64,000 nt of DNA, from NCBI GenBank assembly GCA_963711705.1, contig CAVQFM010000019.1, positions 372,001-436,000 of the forward strand. Reading direction: 5' to 3'. The notes under the pieces were generated by a model that saw only the letters and a list, made by a program, of their open reading frames with translations, was not told the DNA's origin and did not search any database. The translations under genes and the position numbers were made by a program. Position 1 is the stretch's first letter. Each line of letters opens with the position of its first letter. Of this stretch, positions 52,306 to 60,689 are shown piece after piece. This stretch comes from RYN-230 sp963711705 (GTDB taxonomy: Bacteria; Actinomycetota; Actinomycetes; Streptosporangiales; Streptosporangiaceae).

Positions 52306-52390
52306 TTTAGCTGCCGAACTTGCCCAAAGTATGATTAGCTGCGCTGAAAAGTGTCAATGCCCGGACAGGCCCTCGGCTGAGGATCCTTAT

Positions 52391-53124
52391 ATGACCAGTA
52401 GTCAGCTAGCTGGCTGGCGACCAGTGCGGCCGCCCGCGGCGTCGGCCCCGCGGGCCGATCGGGGGGTCCCGGGGGCCGGCCCCCCGGGCCAGCACCGCGG
52501 GCGCCGGAGCGGCAGCTCGCCCGGCAGCAGCGGATCGTCGAGGTGGCGATGGAGCACTTCGCCATCCACGGCTACGAGGACACCCGGATCGAGGAGATCG
52601 CCAGCGAGGCCGGGGTGTCCAAGGGCGCGGTGTTCGGCTACTTCGACACCAAGGCCGGCCTGTTCCTGGCCGCCTACCAGGCCGCCGCGCGGTCCCTGCC
52701 GGGCTACCTGGACGCCCCGCCGGACGTCCGTGGCCAGGGCTTCTTCGCCGTGCTGCGGTACTGGATCGAGCAGACCCCGCATCTCGTGCACGAGGACTGG
52801 GTCCCGTACCGGGTCACGCTGATCGGCAACTACTGCGCGGGGCTGCCCCTGCGCCGCGACATCACCCAGTTCCTGGCGGGTGAGGACCCGTACGGCACGC
52901 AGGCGTTCGTCGCGTTCGGCATCGAGCGCGGCGAGGTCCGCACCGACATCGACCCGCGGATGATCGTGTCCATGGTGGACTGGCTGATGGACCGCTGCCA
53001 GGACGCGATGGTGACCGAGGAACTCGACCCCGGGCTGTTCGGCTACCAGGGCCAGCCCGGCCTGCGTGACCAGCGGGTCGGCGAGTTCATCGAACTGCTG
53101 CGCAGCGCCGTGAGTACCCGGTGA
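52391..53124 (+). CDS. TetR-family regulator, start region probably frameshifted
   Basis: The certain part is ERQLARQQRIVEVAMEHFAI, then HGYEDTRIEEIASEAGVSKG-AVFGYFDTKAG and a TetR_C-like domain to ELLRSAVSTR. The only in-frame start, GTG 52543, would cut off the first DNA-binding helix. ATG 52391 has GAGGA eight bases upstream and encodes MTSSQLAGWRPVRPP, but in another frame; an indel in the G/C runs at 52461-52485 would join the two. It is divergent from the copy C operon and overlaps the hydrolase gene (GTGA). It probably controls both through the 52293 and 52392 palindromes. Confidence 0.7.
52392..52404. promoter_or_regulatory. Second-type operator, TGACCAGTAGTCA
   Basis: Imperfect copy of the 52293 palindrome (two changes), overlapping the proposed ATG of the TetR gene. 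The pair could let the repressor control both divergent transcripts. Confidence 0.4.
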
Positions 53125-55079
53125 TCGTCCGCCCGGCGGGCATCCCGATGCCGGACGGCGTGATCCTGGCCGCCACGCTGTACCTGCCCGACGGCGCCGA
53201 TGACGGGCCGGTCCCGGCACTGCTGGAGTACCTGCCGTACCGCAAGGACGACGCGATGCTGGCCCGCGACCACGACCTGTACGGCTACCTGGCCGGGCGC
53301 GGGTACGCGGGCGCGCGGGTGGACATCCGCGGCACCGGGCGCAGCACGGGCACGCTGCCCGCGGGCGAGTACACCGAGACCGAGCAGCGCGACGCGGAGA
53401 CGGTGATCGCCTGGCTGGCCGCCCAGCCGTGGTGCACCGGCGCGGTCGGCATGTGGGGCATTTCCTGGGGCGGCTTCAACGCCATCCAGGTGGCGCTGCG
53501 CCGCCCGCCCGCGCTCAGGGCCATCATCGCGGTGGACGCGTCGGACGATCTGTGGCACGACGACGTGCACTACATCGACGGGCTGCCGCACCTCGACGAG
53601 TACGCGCTGATGATCGACCACCTGAACATGCTGCCGCCCGCGCCGGACTTCCCGCTGGACGAGGCCGCGCTGGCCCGGATGGACACCGAGCCGTGGCTGA
53701 TCAGCTGGCTGGCCCAGGCCCAGGACGGGCCGTACTGGCAGCGCGCCTCGCTCCGCCCGGACTACGCCAGGCTGACCGTGCCCGCGTACCTGATCGGCGG
53801 CTGGTACGACGGGTACCGCGACTCGGTGCCGCGCATGCTGGCCAGCGTGCCCGCCCCGGTCAAGGCGCTGATCGGGCCGTGGAACCACACGTTCCCGCAC
53901 GACGCGGCGCCCGGCCCGGCCATCGAATGGCGGGCCGACGCGGTGCGCTGGTGGGATCACTGGCTCAAGGGCACCGAGAACGGGATCATGTCCGAGCCAC
54001 CGGTCACGCTGTTCGTCCGGCACTGGCACCCACCGGACCTGGCGCTGGCCGAGATCCCCGGCCGGTGGCGGCACGAGACCGCGCTGCCGCCCGAGCGCAC
54101 CAGCTGGCAGGCCTGGCACTGCGGCGCGGACGGGTCGCTGTCCGCCGAGCCGGGACCGGCCACCGCGGGCACCCGTCACCTGCGGTACGTGCCGTCGGCC
54201 GGGGTGGCGGCCGGCCACTGGTGGGGCGAGCTGACCACCGATCAGCGGGACGCGGACGCGTGGAGCCTCACGTTCGACTCCGCGCCGCTGGCCGCCGACA
54301 CCGAGATCCTCGGCTTCCCCCGGGTGGTCATCCACGGCCACGCGGGCCCGGCCCCGCTGCACTGGTTCGCCCGGCTCTGCGACGTGGCCCCGGACGGCAC
54401 GTCCACGCTGGTCACCGGGGCCGGGCGGGCGGCCGCCCCGGACCCGCTGCGCGACCCGGTGGCCGCGGGTGACGGGCTGCTCCCGCTCGACCTGCACGTC
54501 ACGTCCTGGGTTTTCCCGCGTGGGCACCGCATCCGGCTGGCGCTGAGCAACGCCCTGTGGCCGATGATCTGGCCGACACCGCAGCAGGCCACCAGCGCGA
54601 TCCGGGTCGGTGACGGGGGTACGTGCGTATTGCTGCCGGTGGTTGCGGACAGCCCGGCGGATGACCCGCGGCCCCCGGAGCCCCAGTTCCCGCGGCCCGT
54701 CCCGGCCAGCGGCCCCGAGGGCGTCCGGTCCTGGGGGACGATGGTGCCGGTGCGCTGGACGGTGTCCCGGGACTCTGACGGCACGGCCGAGGTGTCCTGG
54801 CGCGGCAGCACGGGCACGGAGTTCCCGTGGGGGCGCGTGATGGACGAGGAGTACCTGCGCTACCAGGTGCACGACGAGCGGCCGGCCGAGGCGTCCGCGC
54901 GCGGCGAGGCGCGCACCGAGATCCACCTGCCGGGCCGGCTGCTGACCGCGTCGTCCACCCTCGAGCTGTCCGGGGACGCGGCCGCGCTGCGTTACCGGTT
55001 CCGCCGCGAGCTGCGCTGCAACGGTGAGCTCATCGCCGAGCGCAGCTGGGACCGCCAGTTCCCGCGCGGCGCCTGGTGA
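53121..55079 (+). CDS. CocE/NonD-family alpha/beta hydrolase (X-Pro dipeptidyl-peptidase S15-like)
   Basis: The 652-residue protein has a CocE core: YLPYRKDDAMLARDH, GYAGARVDIRGTGRSTG, the nucleophile elbow GMWGISWGGFNAIQV with Ser, the Asp in YLIGGWYDGYRDS and a His in GPWNHTFPH. A jelly-roll domain follows (PLDLHVTSWVFPRGHRIRLA). Members hydrolyse esters or amides such as acylated amines and Xaa-Pro peptides. GTG 53121 overlaps the TetR stop. No signal peptide is present, so it acts in the cytoplasm. A tentative role is releasing an amine or betaine from a conjugate. Confidence 0.85.
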   Translation: MIVRPAGIPMPDGVILAATLYLPDGADDGPVPALLEYLPYRKDDAMLARDHDLYGYLAGRGYAGARVDIRGTGRSTGTLPAGEYTETEQRDAETVIAWLAAQPWCTGAVGMWGISWGGFNAIQVALRRPPALRAIIAVDASDDLWHDDVHYIDGLPHLDEYALMIDHLNMLPPAPDFPLDEAALARMDTEPWLISWLAQAQDGPYWQRASLRPDYARLTVPAYLIGGWYDGYRDSVPRMLASVPAPVKALIGPWNHTFPHDAAPGPAIEWRADAVRWWDHWLKGTENGIMSEPPVTLFVRHWHPPDLALAEIPGRWRHETALPPERTSWQAWHCGADGSLSAEPGPATAGTRHLRYVPSAGVAAGHWWGELTTDQRDADAWSLTFDSAPLAADTEILGFPRVVIHGHAGPAPLHWFARLCDVAPDGTSTLVTGAGRAAAPDPLRDPVAAGDGLLPLDLHVTSWVFPRGHRIRLALSNALWPMIWPTPQQATSAIRVGDGGTCVLLPVVADSPADDPRPPEPQFPRPVPASGPEGVRSWGTMVPVRWTVSRDSDGTAEVSWRGSTGTEFPWGRVMDEEYLRYQVHDERPAEASARGEARTEIHLPGRLLTASSTLELSGDAAALRYRFRRELRCNGELIAERSWDRQFPRGAW

Positions 55080-55111
55080 CCAGCCAGCGCCGTTGGCAGC
55101 TGGTCACCAGG
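55072..55111. terminator. Bidirectional terminator after the hydrolase
   Basis: CCTGGTGACCAGC (55072-55084) pairs perfectly with GCTGGTCACCAGG (55099-55111) over a 14-base loop; the stem contains the hydrolase stop codon. It separates it from the convergent cupin gene. Confidence 0.75.
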
Positions 55112-55122
55112 GGTCCAGAGGG

Positions 55123-55479
55123 TCAGAACAGCACGTAGAGCTTGCGGATCGTCTCGTGGATCTGCCAGGTGCCCGCCCAGCCGCGCGGGAACACCGCGCT
55201 GTCCCCGGGGCCGATGTCCTGTGGCTGGCCGCCGTCCGGGGTGCACGTCATCCGGCCGGACACGATGTGGATGGCCTCGTTGGTCTCCAGCTTCCAGTAG
55301 GACGGGCCGGGGGTGCACTCCCAGACGCCCACCTCCAGGTCGCCGTCGGACCACGTGGTCACGCCCGAGGTGTGCATGCCGACCTCGCCGGTGGCCTCTT
55401 CGAGCGGGCCCCAGTCCTCCAGGTCGCCATGCAGCGCGGCGGCGGACAGGAACGGGGTTACCGGGTTGGTGTCGGTCAT
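55123..55479 (-). CDS. Cupin-domain protein (DUF861/EutQ-like)
   Basis: The 118-residue single cupin has the two conserved parts: YWKLETNEAIHIVSGRMTCT in place of the usual G(X)5HXH(X)3,4E(X)6G motif, and PGDSAVFPRGWAGTWQIHET. WECTPGPSYWK and the Asp/Pro-rich ends fit DUF861 cupins, often found beside amine and ureide pathway enzymes. It begins at ATG 55479 with AAAGGA upstream, 32 bases after the DAO flavoprotein gene, so they are probably one transcript under operator 4. Its role could be binding an unstable intermediate; no reaction is assigned. Confidence 0.8.
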   Translation of the reverse strand: MTDTNPVTPFLSAAALHGDLEDWGPLEEATGEVGMHTSGVTTWSDGDLEVGVWECTPGPSYWKLETNEAIHIVSGRMTCTPDGGQPQDIGPGDSAVFPRGWAGTWQIHETIRKLYVLF

Positions 55480-55511
55480 GCGGCTCGGTCCTTTCTGCGG
55501 GTAACGCCAGG

Positions 55512-56760
55512 TCAGGGGATGGTCAGCCGTCCGGGTGCCTCGCCCGGCACCATGTCCGGGCCGGCCGCCTCCGGGAACGGCAGCGCGATCGGGTCCACCG
55601 GCAGCTTGCTGCGGCCGTGCTCGTCGAACCGGTCCAGGCCGAGGCGGGACGTGTCCACCACGCTGGAGTGGCCGGTGAGCACCAGGTCGGCGGTGGTGCG
55701 GGCCAGGCCGGGCCCCCACATCATGCCGGCCCCGGCGGGCGCGGCCACGGTCACGCCGGCCAGCGGGCCGTCCGGGCCGAGCGCCGGGCCGATGATCGGC
55801 AGGTGATCGGGGGTGTAGTCGATGGTGGCCGCCCACATCCGGCTCAGCCCGAGCCCGGCCACCACCGGCACCAGCTGTTCCAGCCGGGCCCGCATCCGGG
55901 CCAGGTAGGCCTGGTCCACATCCCGGGCCCGGCCGGGTGGCTCGTCCGGGTTGCTCATGCCGAACAGCAGGCCGCCCTCTTCGGGCCGCCAGTACAGCCC
56001 CGCGGTCAGGTCGAAGACCATGGGCAGCCGGGACGGGTCCAGGCCGGGATGCGGCTGCGTCACCGCGACCTGGTGCCGGGTCCCGCCGACCGGGATCCGC
56101 ACTCCCGGCCAGCCGGCCCACCTCGGCCAGCTGCGGGCCGCCGGTCAGCACGACCGCGCCGGCCGGGACCGGGCCCGCGCTGGTGTCCACGCCGGTGACC
56201 CGGCCAGACCCGGTGAGCAGGCCGGTGAACCGGGTCCGCTCGCGCACGTCGACGCCACTGACGGCCAGGGCCACCGCGTACGCGGTCACGTTCCGGGGCG
56301 GGGCCAGGTAACCGTCGCCAGCGCAGAACGTGCCGCCCAGCGTCTGCCCGGGGGCCAGCGTGGGGTTGCGCTCGTCCACCTCGTCCGGGGTCAGCCATTC
56401 CACGTCCAGGCCCTGGTCGGCCTGCATGGCCATCCGCTGCTGGGCGGCCGGGACCTCGGCCTCGGTGAAGCATGGCAGCAGGTAGCCCTGGCGCACGAAC
56501 CCCGAGTCGATGCCCAGCTCCGCCCGCTGGCGCAGGTAGAACTGCTGCGACCACTGGGCCAGCCGGACCGCCTCCGGGGTGCCGCCCTGGGCGCGGACCA
56601 CGCCCGCGGCCCGGCTGCTCGCCCCCTGGCCGAGCACGCCCTTTTCCAGCAGGGTGACCCGCAGGCCCTCCTGGCGCAGGAAGTAGGCGCACCACGCGCC
56701 GATCGTGCCGCCGCCCACGACCACGACGTCGGCGGTGCTGCGCTGGCCAGCGGAGGGCAT
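55512..56760 (-). pseudogene. DAO-family FAD oxidoreductase, frameshifted near 56105
   Basis: From ATG 56760 the product reads ADVVVVGGGTIGAWCAYFLR, LLEKGVLGQGASSRAAGVVR and VVLTGGPQLAEVGRLAG. One extra base in the C run at 56104-56106 breaks the frame; the other frame continues VRIPVGGTRHQVAVTQPHPG, GLYWRPEEGGLLFGMSNPDE and YTPDHLPIIGPALGPDGPL to a stop at 55512, a normal DAO ending. Restored length is about 415 residues. It resembles sarcosine and dimethylglycine oxidases. Operator 4 lies 25 bases before the start. TTG 56802 is a longer but unlikely start. Confidence 0.78.
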
Positions 56761-56784
56761 TGGCACGAACCCGATGCTGACATA

Positions 56785-56800
56785 AACTGAACATTCAGTC
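56785..56800. promoter_or_regulatory. Regulon operator 4 between divergent genes
   Basis: AACTGAACATTCAGTC matches the consensus at 15 of 16 positions. Toward the acyl-CoA dehydrogenase it overlaps -10 TAAACT (56783-56788), 17 bases after -35 TTGGCA (56760-56765). It also stands upstream of the divergent DAO-cupin pair, so one site could control both. Confidence 0.72.
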
Positions 56801-56859
56801 AAGGCGGCTCAGGGGTGGGCAGACGACCCCCGGAAGCCACGGCCAGCCAGGGAGTGCGC

Positions 56860-58026
56860 GTGTACGGATTGTCGGACGAGGACCTCGCGATCCAGGCCCG
56901 GGCCCGCGGTTTCGCGGACGAGCTCATCCCCGGCGAGGTCACCGCCGAGCTGAACGGCGGCGACCTGCCGCCCGACGTCGTCGCCGGGCACGCCAAGCGC
57001 GCCCGCGAGCTGGGCCTGGCCGCCACCAACATGCCGGCTGAGCTGGGCGGCGGCGGGTGCAGCACGCTGCAGCAGGTCCTCGTCCAGGAGCAGATGGGCC
57101 GGGTCACCAACGCGCTCGGCTGGGTGGCGTCCACTCCCCCGTCGTGGCTGCCCGCGGTGGCCACGCCCTACCAGATCGAGCACTTCGTCCGCCCGGCCAT
57201 CGCGGGCGAGCGGGAGGAGTGCTACGCGATCACCGAAGAGGGCGCGGGCTCGGACGTGGCCGGGCTGGAAGCGACCGCCCGCCGCGACGGCGCGAACTAT
57301 CTGCTTAACGGCGTCAAGTGGCACGTGACTTCGTTCAACACCGCTGATTTCGCGTTCTTCCAGGGCGTGCTGGCGGACGGGCCGAACGCCGGCGAGCACG
57401 CGATGTTCCTGGTCGACCTGCCCAGCCCGGGCGTCCGGGTGGTGCGGACCCCGGCGTACTCCCACACGATCAGCCATCACCACCCGATCGTCGAGTTCGC
57501 CGACGTCCGGGTGCCGGCCACGCACCTGATCGGCGCCGAGGGCGATGGGATGTCGTTCGCCTACGAGTGGTTCCGCTTCGAGCGGCTGATGGTGGCGGCC
57601 CGCTGCCTGGGCGCGGCCGGGCGGCTGACCGACGAGATGACCACGTTCGCCAGCGAGCGGCGGGTGTCCGGCCGGCCGATCAGCGAGTTCGGCACGGTGG
57701 CGGCGATGCTCGCGGACAGCCTGACCGAGCTGTTCGCCGCCCGGTCCCTGGTGTACGAGACGGCCCGCGGCATCGACGGCGGGATCGACGTGAAGATCGC
57801 CCACGCGCAGTGCTCGATGGCCAAGCTGTACGCCTCGGAGATGGCCGGGCGGGTGGCCGACCGGGCCGTGCAGGTGTTCGGCGGCCGCGGCTACATGCGG
57901 GAGAACGTGGCCGAACGGTTCTTCCGCGAGCTGCGCGTCGAGCGGATCTGGGAAGGCACCAGCGAGGTGCAGCGGGCGATCATCGCGGCCCAGATGGTCA
58001 AGCGCGGCCCCGCGGCGCTTGCCTGA
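56860..58026 (+). CDS. Acyl-CoA dehydrogenase
   Basis: A 388-residue flavoenzyme of the acyl-CoA dehydrogenase family: N-terminal helices, then CYAITEEGAGSDVAGLEATA (FAD/substrate loop), GVKWHVTSFNTADFAFFQGV, and C-terminal QVFGGRGYMRENVAERFFRE followed by ERIWEGTSEVQRAI. The usual catalytic Glu position reads WEGTSE. AGGGAG five bases before GTG 56860 fixes the start; the earlier GTG 56815 would begin in the promoter region. It lies under operator 4. It introduces a double bond into an acyl-CoA, probably from the regulon substrate. Confidence 0.9.
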   Translation: MYGLSDEDLAIQARARGFADELIPGEVTAELNGGDLPPDVVAGHAKRARELGLAATNMPAELGGGGCSTLQQVLVQEQMGRVTNALGWVASTPPSWLPAVATPYQIEHFVRPAIAGEREECYAITEEGAGSDVAGLEATARRDGANYLLNGVKWHVTSFNTADFAFFQGVLADGPNAGEHAMFLVDLPSPGVRVVRTPAYSHTISHHHPIVEFADVRVPATHLIGAEGDGMSFAYEWFRFERLMVAARCLGAAGRLTDEMTTFASERRVSGRPISEFGTVAAMLADSLTELFAARSLVYETARGIDGGIDVKIAHAQCSMAKLYASEMAGRVADRAVQVFGGRGYMRENVAERFFRELRVERIWEGTSEVQRAIIAAQMVKRGPAALA

Positions 58027-58040
58027 TCCGGCCCAAAGCA

Positions 58041-58140
58041 TCAGCGCGGTACATCGTGCGTGCAATTACGCCTACAACGAACCGCGCTGACAAAATGCAC
58101 CGCGCCGACACCCGCCCGGTGGCTGGCGGCGGCGCGGTGC
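58041..58140. terminator. Two tandem hairpins between convergent genes
   Basis: TCAGCGCGGT/ACCGCGCTGA (58041-58050 and 58081-58090) and GCACCGCGCC/GGCGCGGTGC (58097-58106 and 58131-58140) are perfect 10-base inverted repeats, both built on a shared GCGCGGT core. They fill the gap between the acyl-CoA dehydrogenase and the convergent small gene, and probably end both transcripts. Confidence 0.55.
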
Positions 58141-58152
58141 TCCCCTCCGCTG

Positions 58153-58455
58153 TCAGCTGGCGGGCTGGTAGTGGGCGATGGCGGGGACCCAGCGGACGCT
58201 GGGGACGGCCGTGATGCCGCCGGCCGCCAGTGCCTTGCCCAGGCGGGAATCCATGAACGCGGCCTGGTCGGCCTGGGAGGTCCAGACCTCGGTCACCACG
58301 AAACTGCCATCGTCGGCCAGGCCCGCACTGTGCATCAGCAGCCCGGGTGGCCAGTCCCCCTGGCCGGTCTCCATGTCGATGCCCAGCTCGCGGTTGACCG
58401 CGGCGTACTCCTCCGCGCCGACGCCAGTGAATTCCAGGATGAGCGTGTCAGGCAT
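58153..58455 (-). CDS. Dimeric alpha-beta barrel (ABM-like) small protein
   Basis: The 100-residue protein reads LILEFTGVGAEEYAAVNREL, then GLADDGSFVVTEVWTSQADQ-AAFMDSRLG, a ferredoxin-like alpha-beta layout seen in antibiotic-biosynthesis-monooxygenase and related families. AAGGAG five bases before ATG 58455 fixes the start. No catalytic residues can be assigned. It stands apart from the regulon: there is no operator in front and it is convergent with the acyl-CoA dehydrogenase gene. Confidence 0.7.
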   Translation of the reverse strand: MPDTLILEFTGVGAEEYAAVNRELGIDMETGQGDWPPGLLMHSAGLADDGSFVVTEVWTSQADQAAFMDSRLGKALAAGGITAVPSVRWVPAIAHYQPAS

Positions 58456-58580
58456 GGCAACTCCTTCGCAGGTTGCTGGATCGAGAGCGCTCATCACTGG
58501 CGCCCCCCCGTACTGATACGTCGCCACCGCCTCGATGGGATCAGTGCCCGGAACCGTGCGTAAAGCAGCTTGCTGTCACG

Positions 58581-58604
58581 CGATTAGTCGTGTAAGACTA
58601 ATCG
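58581..58604. promoter_or_regulatory. Operator of the PadR-MFS operon
   Basis: CGATTAGTC (58581-58589) and GACTAATCG (58596-58604) are perfect 9-base arms with a 6-base spacer, ending one base before the ATG of the PadR gene. It is probably the autoregulatory site of the PadR protein. Confidence 0.7.
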
Positions 58605-58605
58605 C

Positions 58606-59205
58606 ATGTCGTCAATTCGCTTGTTCATCCTGGGCACGCTGGCCCGGACCGGTCCGCTGCACGGGCACCAGATCCGCCACCAGGCGCAGACCGACCGCAC
58701 CGAGCTGTGGACCGACGTGCGGGCCGGCTCGCTGTACGGGGCGCTGAAACGGCTGGCCAGCGAGGGCCTGGTCCGCGAGCTGCGCACCGAGCGGGTGGGC
58801 AACCGGCCGGAGCGGACCGTCTACGAGATCACCGCGGACGGGCGGCGGGCCCTGTCGGCCGTCCGCGACGAGGCGCTGCGCACCCTGGTCTCCCCCAACG
58901 ACCCGTTCGACCTGGCGCTGACCCAGACTCCCGACCTGGCTGAGGAGACCCTGGCCCAGGTCGTGGCGAACCGGCTCGCCGGGCTGCGGGTCAGGGAGGC
59001 ATCGCTGCGGCAGACCGCGGCCAGCGCGGACCCTTATGTGAACGAGGCTGAGCGCATGGTCATGGAGCACATCAGCGAGCGGTGTGCCGCCGAGGTGCGC
59101 TGGCATGAGGAGCTCCTGAACCGGGTGCCCAAGATCGTGGCTGATTTCGAGGCCGGGGTAGGCGGCCCGCACCAGCCCGGTACCGGGTCCGGGGAGGCAC
59201 CGTGA
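58606..59205 (+). CDS. PadR-family regulator
   Basis: The 199-residue protein has the PadR winged helix: LFILGTLARTGPLHGHQIRH, VRAGSLYGALKRLASEGLVR and TVYEITADGRRALSAVRDEA, then a helical dimerisation region (ETLAQVVANRLAGLRVREAS). ATG 58606 follows immediately after a perfect inverted repeat that would block the ribosome site or promoter when bound. Its GTGA stop-start overlap with the MFS gene shows the two are one operon, the usual layout of a drug-responsive efflux pair. Confidence 0.92.
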   Translation: MSSIRLFILGTLARTGPLHGHQIRHQAQTDRTELWTDVRAGSLYGALKRLASEGLVRELRTERVGNRPERTVYEITADGRRALSAVRDEALRTLVSPNDPFDLALTQTPDLAEETLAQVVANRLAGLRVREASLRQTAASADPYVNEAERMVMEHISERCAAEVRWHEELLNRVPKIVADFEAGVGGPHQPGTGSGEAP

Positions 59206-60662
59206 CGGCCGGCCCGGGCACCCAGCACCAGGTGGCCGCCAGCGCCCCGGCCGGGCACGGCTGGCGGGCGGTGTCGATCGTGCTGGTCGGCGCGTTCATG
59301 GCGCTGCTGGACACGACGATTGTGAACGTCGCGCTGCCGAGCATCCGGACCGGGCTGCACGCGTCGTCGGCCAGCCTGGAGTGGATCGTGGCCGGCTACG
59401 CGCTGGCCTACGGGCTGGCGCTGGTGCCGGCGCTGGGCCGGCGACCGGTTCGGGCACAAGCCCATGTTCCTGGCCGGGCTGACCGTGTTCACCCTGGCCA
59501 GCGTGGCGTGCGGGATCGCCCAGCACCCGGACCAGCTGGTCGCCGCGCGCATCGCGGCCGGCCTCGGGCCGGCCTGTTCTACCCGGCCATCTCCGCGACC
59601 ATCCAGCTGTCGTTCACCGGGGCGGCGCGGTCCAAAGCGTTCGGCGTGCTGGGCGCCACGATCGGCGTGTCCACCGCGCTCGGGCCGCTGCTCGGCGGGC
59701 TGATCATCGCGGCGGCCGGGACCCAGGACGGCTGGCGCTGGGTGTTCCTGGTCAACCTGTTCATCGGCGCGGTCACCGTGCCGCTGGCCGCCTGGCTGCT
59801 GCCCCGCTCACCGGCCCGGACCCGGCGCGGCTTCGACCCGGCCGGGCTCGGCCTGCTGGCCGCCGGGCTGTTGCTGCTGCTGATCCCGCTGGTCGAAGGC
59901 CAGCAGCTGGGCTGGCCAGCGTGGTGCTGGGCCTGCCTGGGTGGCTGCGCCGTGGTCTTCGCGCTGCTGGCCGCCTGGGAGGTACGCGAGGAGCGGCGCG
60001 GCGGCGACCCACTGCTGGCGCCGGGGCTGGTCCGGCAGATGTCGTTCGCCGCGGGCGCGGTCTTCGCGGTGGTCTACTTCGCCGGGTTCACCAGCGTGTT
60101 CTTCACGCTGTCGATCCTGTGGCAGGAAGGCCTCGGGCACAGTGCGCTGCTGGCCGGGCTGGTCATCGCGCCGTTCTCGGTCGGCAGCCTGGTCGCCGCG
60201 GCGCAGAGCGACCGGCTGTCCGCCCGGCTCGGCCGGATGGTGCTGGTCACCGGGTGCGTCCTGGTCATCGCGGGCCTCGGGTTCACCATCCTGGCCGTGC
60301 ACGTCACCGCGCCCGCGGTCAGCGGGTGGTACCTGGTGGCCCCGCTGCTGGTGGCTGGCCTGGGCAACGGCATGACGATCGCGCCGAACCAGGACTTCGT
60401 GCTGGCCACGGTGCCCCGCCGGGAGGCGGGCACGGCCAGCGGCATCCTGGGCACCGCGCAGCGGGTGGGCAGCGCGCTCGGCATCGCGGTGATCGGGACC
60501 GTGCTGTTCGGCACGCTGCACGTGCGGCCCGGGCCGGCCGCCGTGCCCACCGCGTTCAGCCACAGCGCCCAGCTGGCCCTGCTGGCCAACCTGGGCTTCG
60601 TGGTGCTCGCCCTGCTCCTGGTGCTGGCGCTGCCCCGGCGTATCCCGGGGCGGGCGGGCTAG
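59202..60662 (+). CDS. MFS transporter (DHA2/EmrB-type), two compensating frameshifts
   Basis: The 486-residue protein has about 14 helices of the EmrB/QacA type: IVLVGAFMALLDTTIVNVAL first, then ASLEWIVAGYALAYGLALVP. Between about 59435 and 59567 the frame is wrong (roughly 43 residues are Arg/Pro-rich); the alternative frame gives DRFGHKPMFLAGLTVFTLAS and QHPDQLVAARIAAGLG, the expected loop and helices, and the original frame returns with GLFYPAISATIQLSFTGAAR. So one indel lies near 59431-59445 and a missing G near 59567. It probably exports a drug-like compound; it is coupled to the PadR gene. Confidence 0.85.
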   Translation: MTAGPGTQHQVAASAPAGHGWRAVSIVLVGAFMALLDTTIVNVALPSIRTGLHASSASLEWIVAGYALAYGLALVPALGRRPVRAQAHVPGRADRVHPGQRGVRDRPAPGPAGRRAHRGRPRAGLFYPAISATIQLSFTGAARSKAFGVLGATIGVSTALGPLLGGLIIAAAGTQDGWRWVFLVNLFIGAVTVPLAAWLLPRSPARTRRGFDPAGLGLLAAGLLLLLIPLVEGQQLGWPAWCWACLGGCAVVFALLAAWEVREERRGGDPLLAPGLVRQMSFAAGAVFAVVYFAGFTSVFFTLSILWQEGLGHSALLAGLVIAPFSVGSLVAAAQSDRLSARLGRMVLVTGCVLVIAGLGFTILAVHVTAPAVSGWYLVAPLLVAGLGNGMTIAPNQDFVLATVPRREAGTASGILGTAQRVGSALGIAVIGTVLFGTLHVRPGPAAVPTAFSHSAQLALLANLGFVVLALLLVLALPRRIPGRAG

Positions 60663-60678
60663 GCCGTCCCGCCCCGGG
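60644..60678. terminator. Terminator after the MFS gene
   Basis: CCCGGGGCGGG (60644-60654) pairs perfectly with CCCGCCCCGGG (60668-60678); the loop contains the MFS stop codon. It separates it from the convergent Rieske gene. Confidence 0.7.
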
Positions 60679-60689
60679 CGTGTGCCGCC

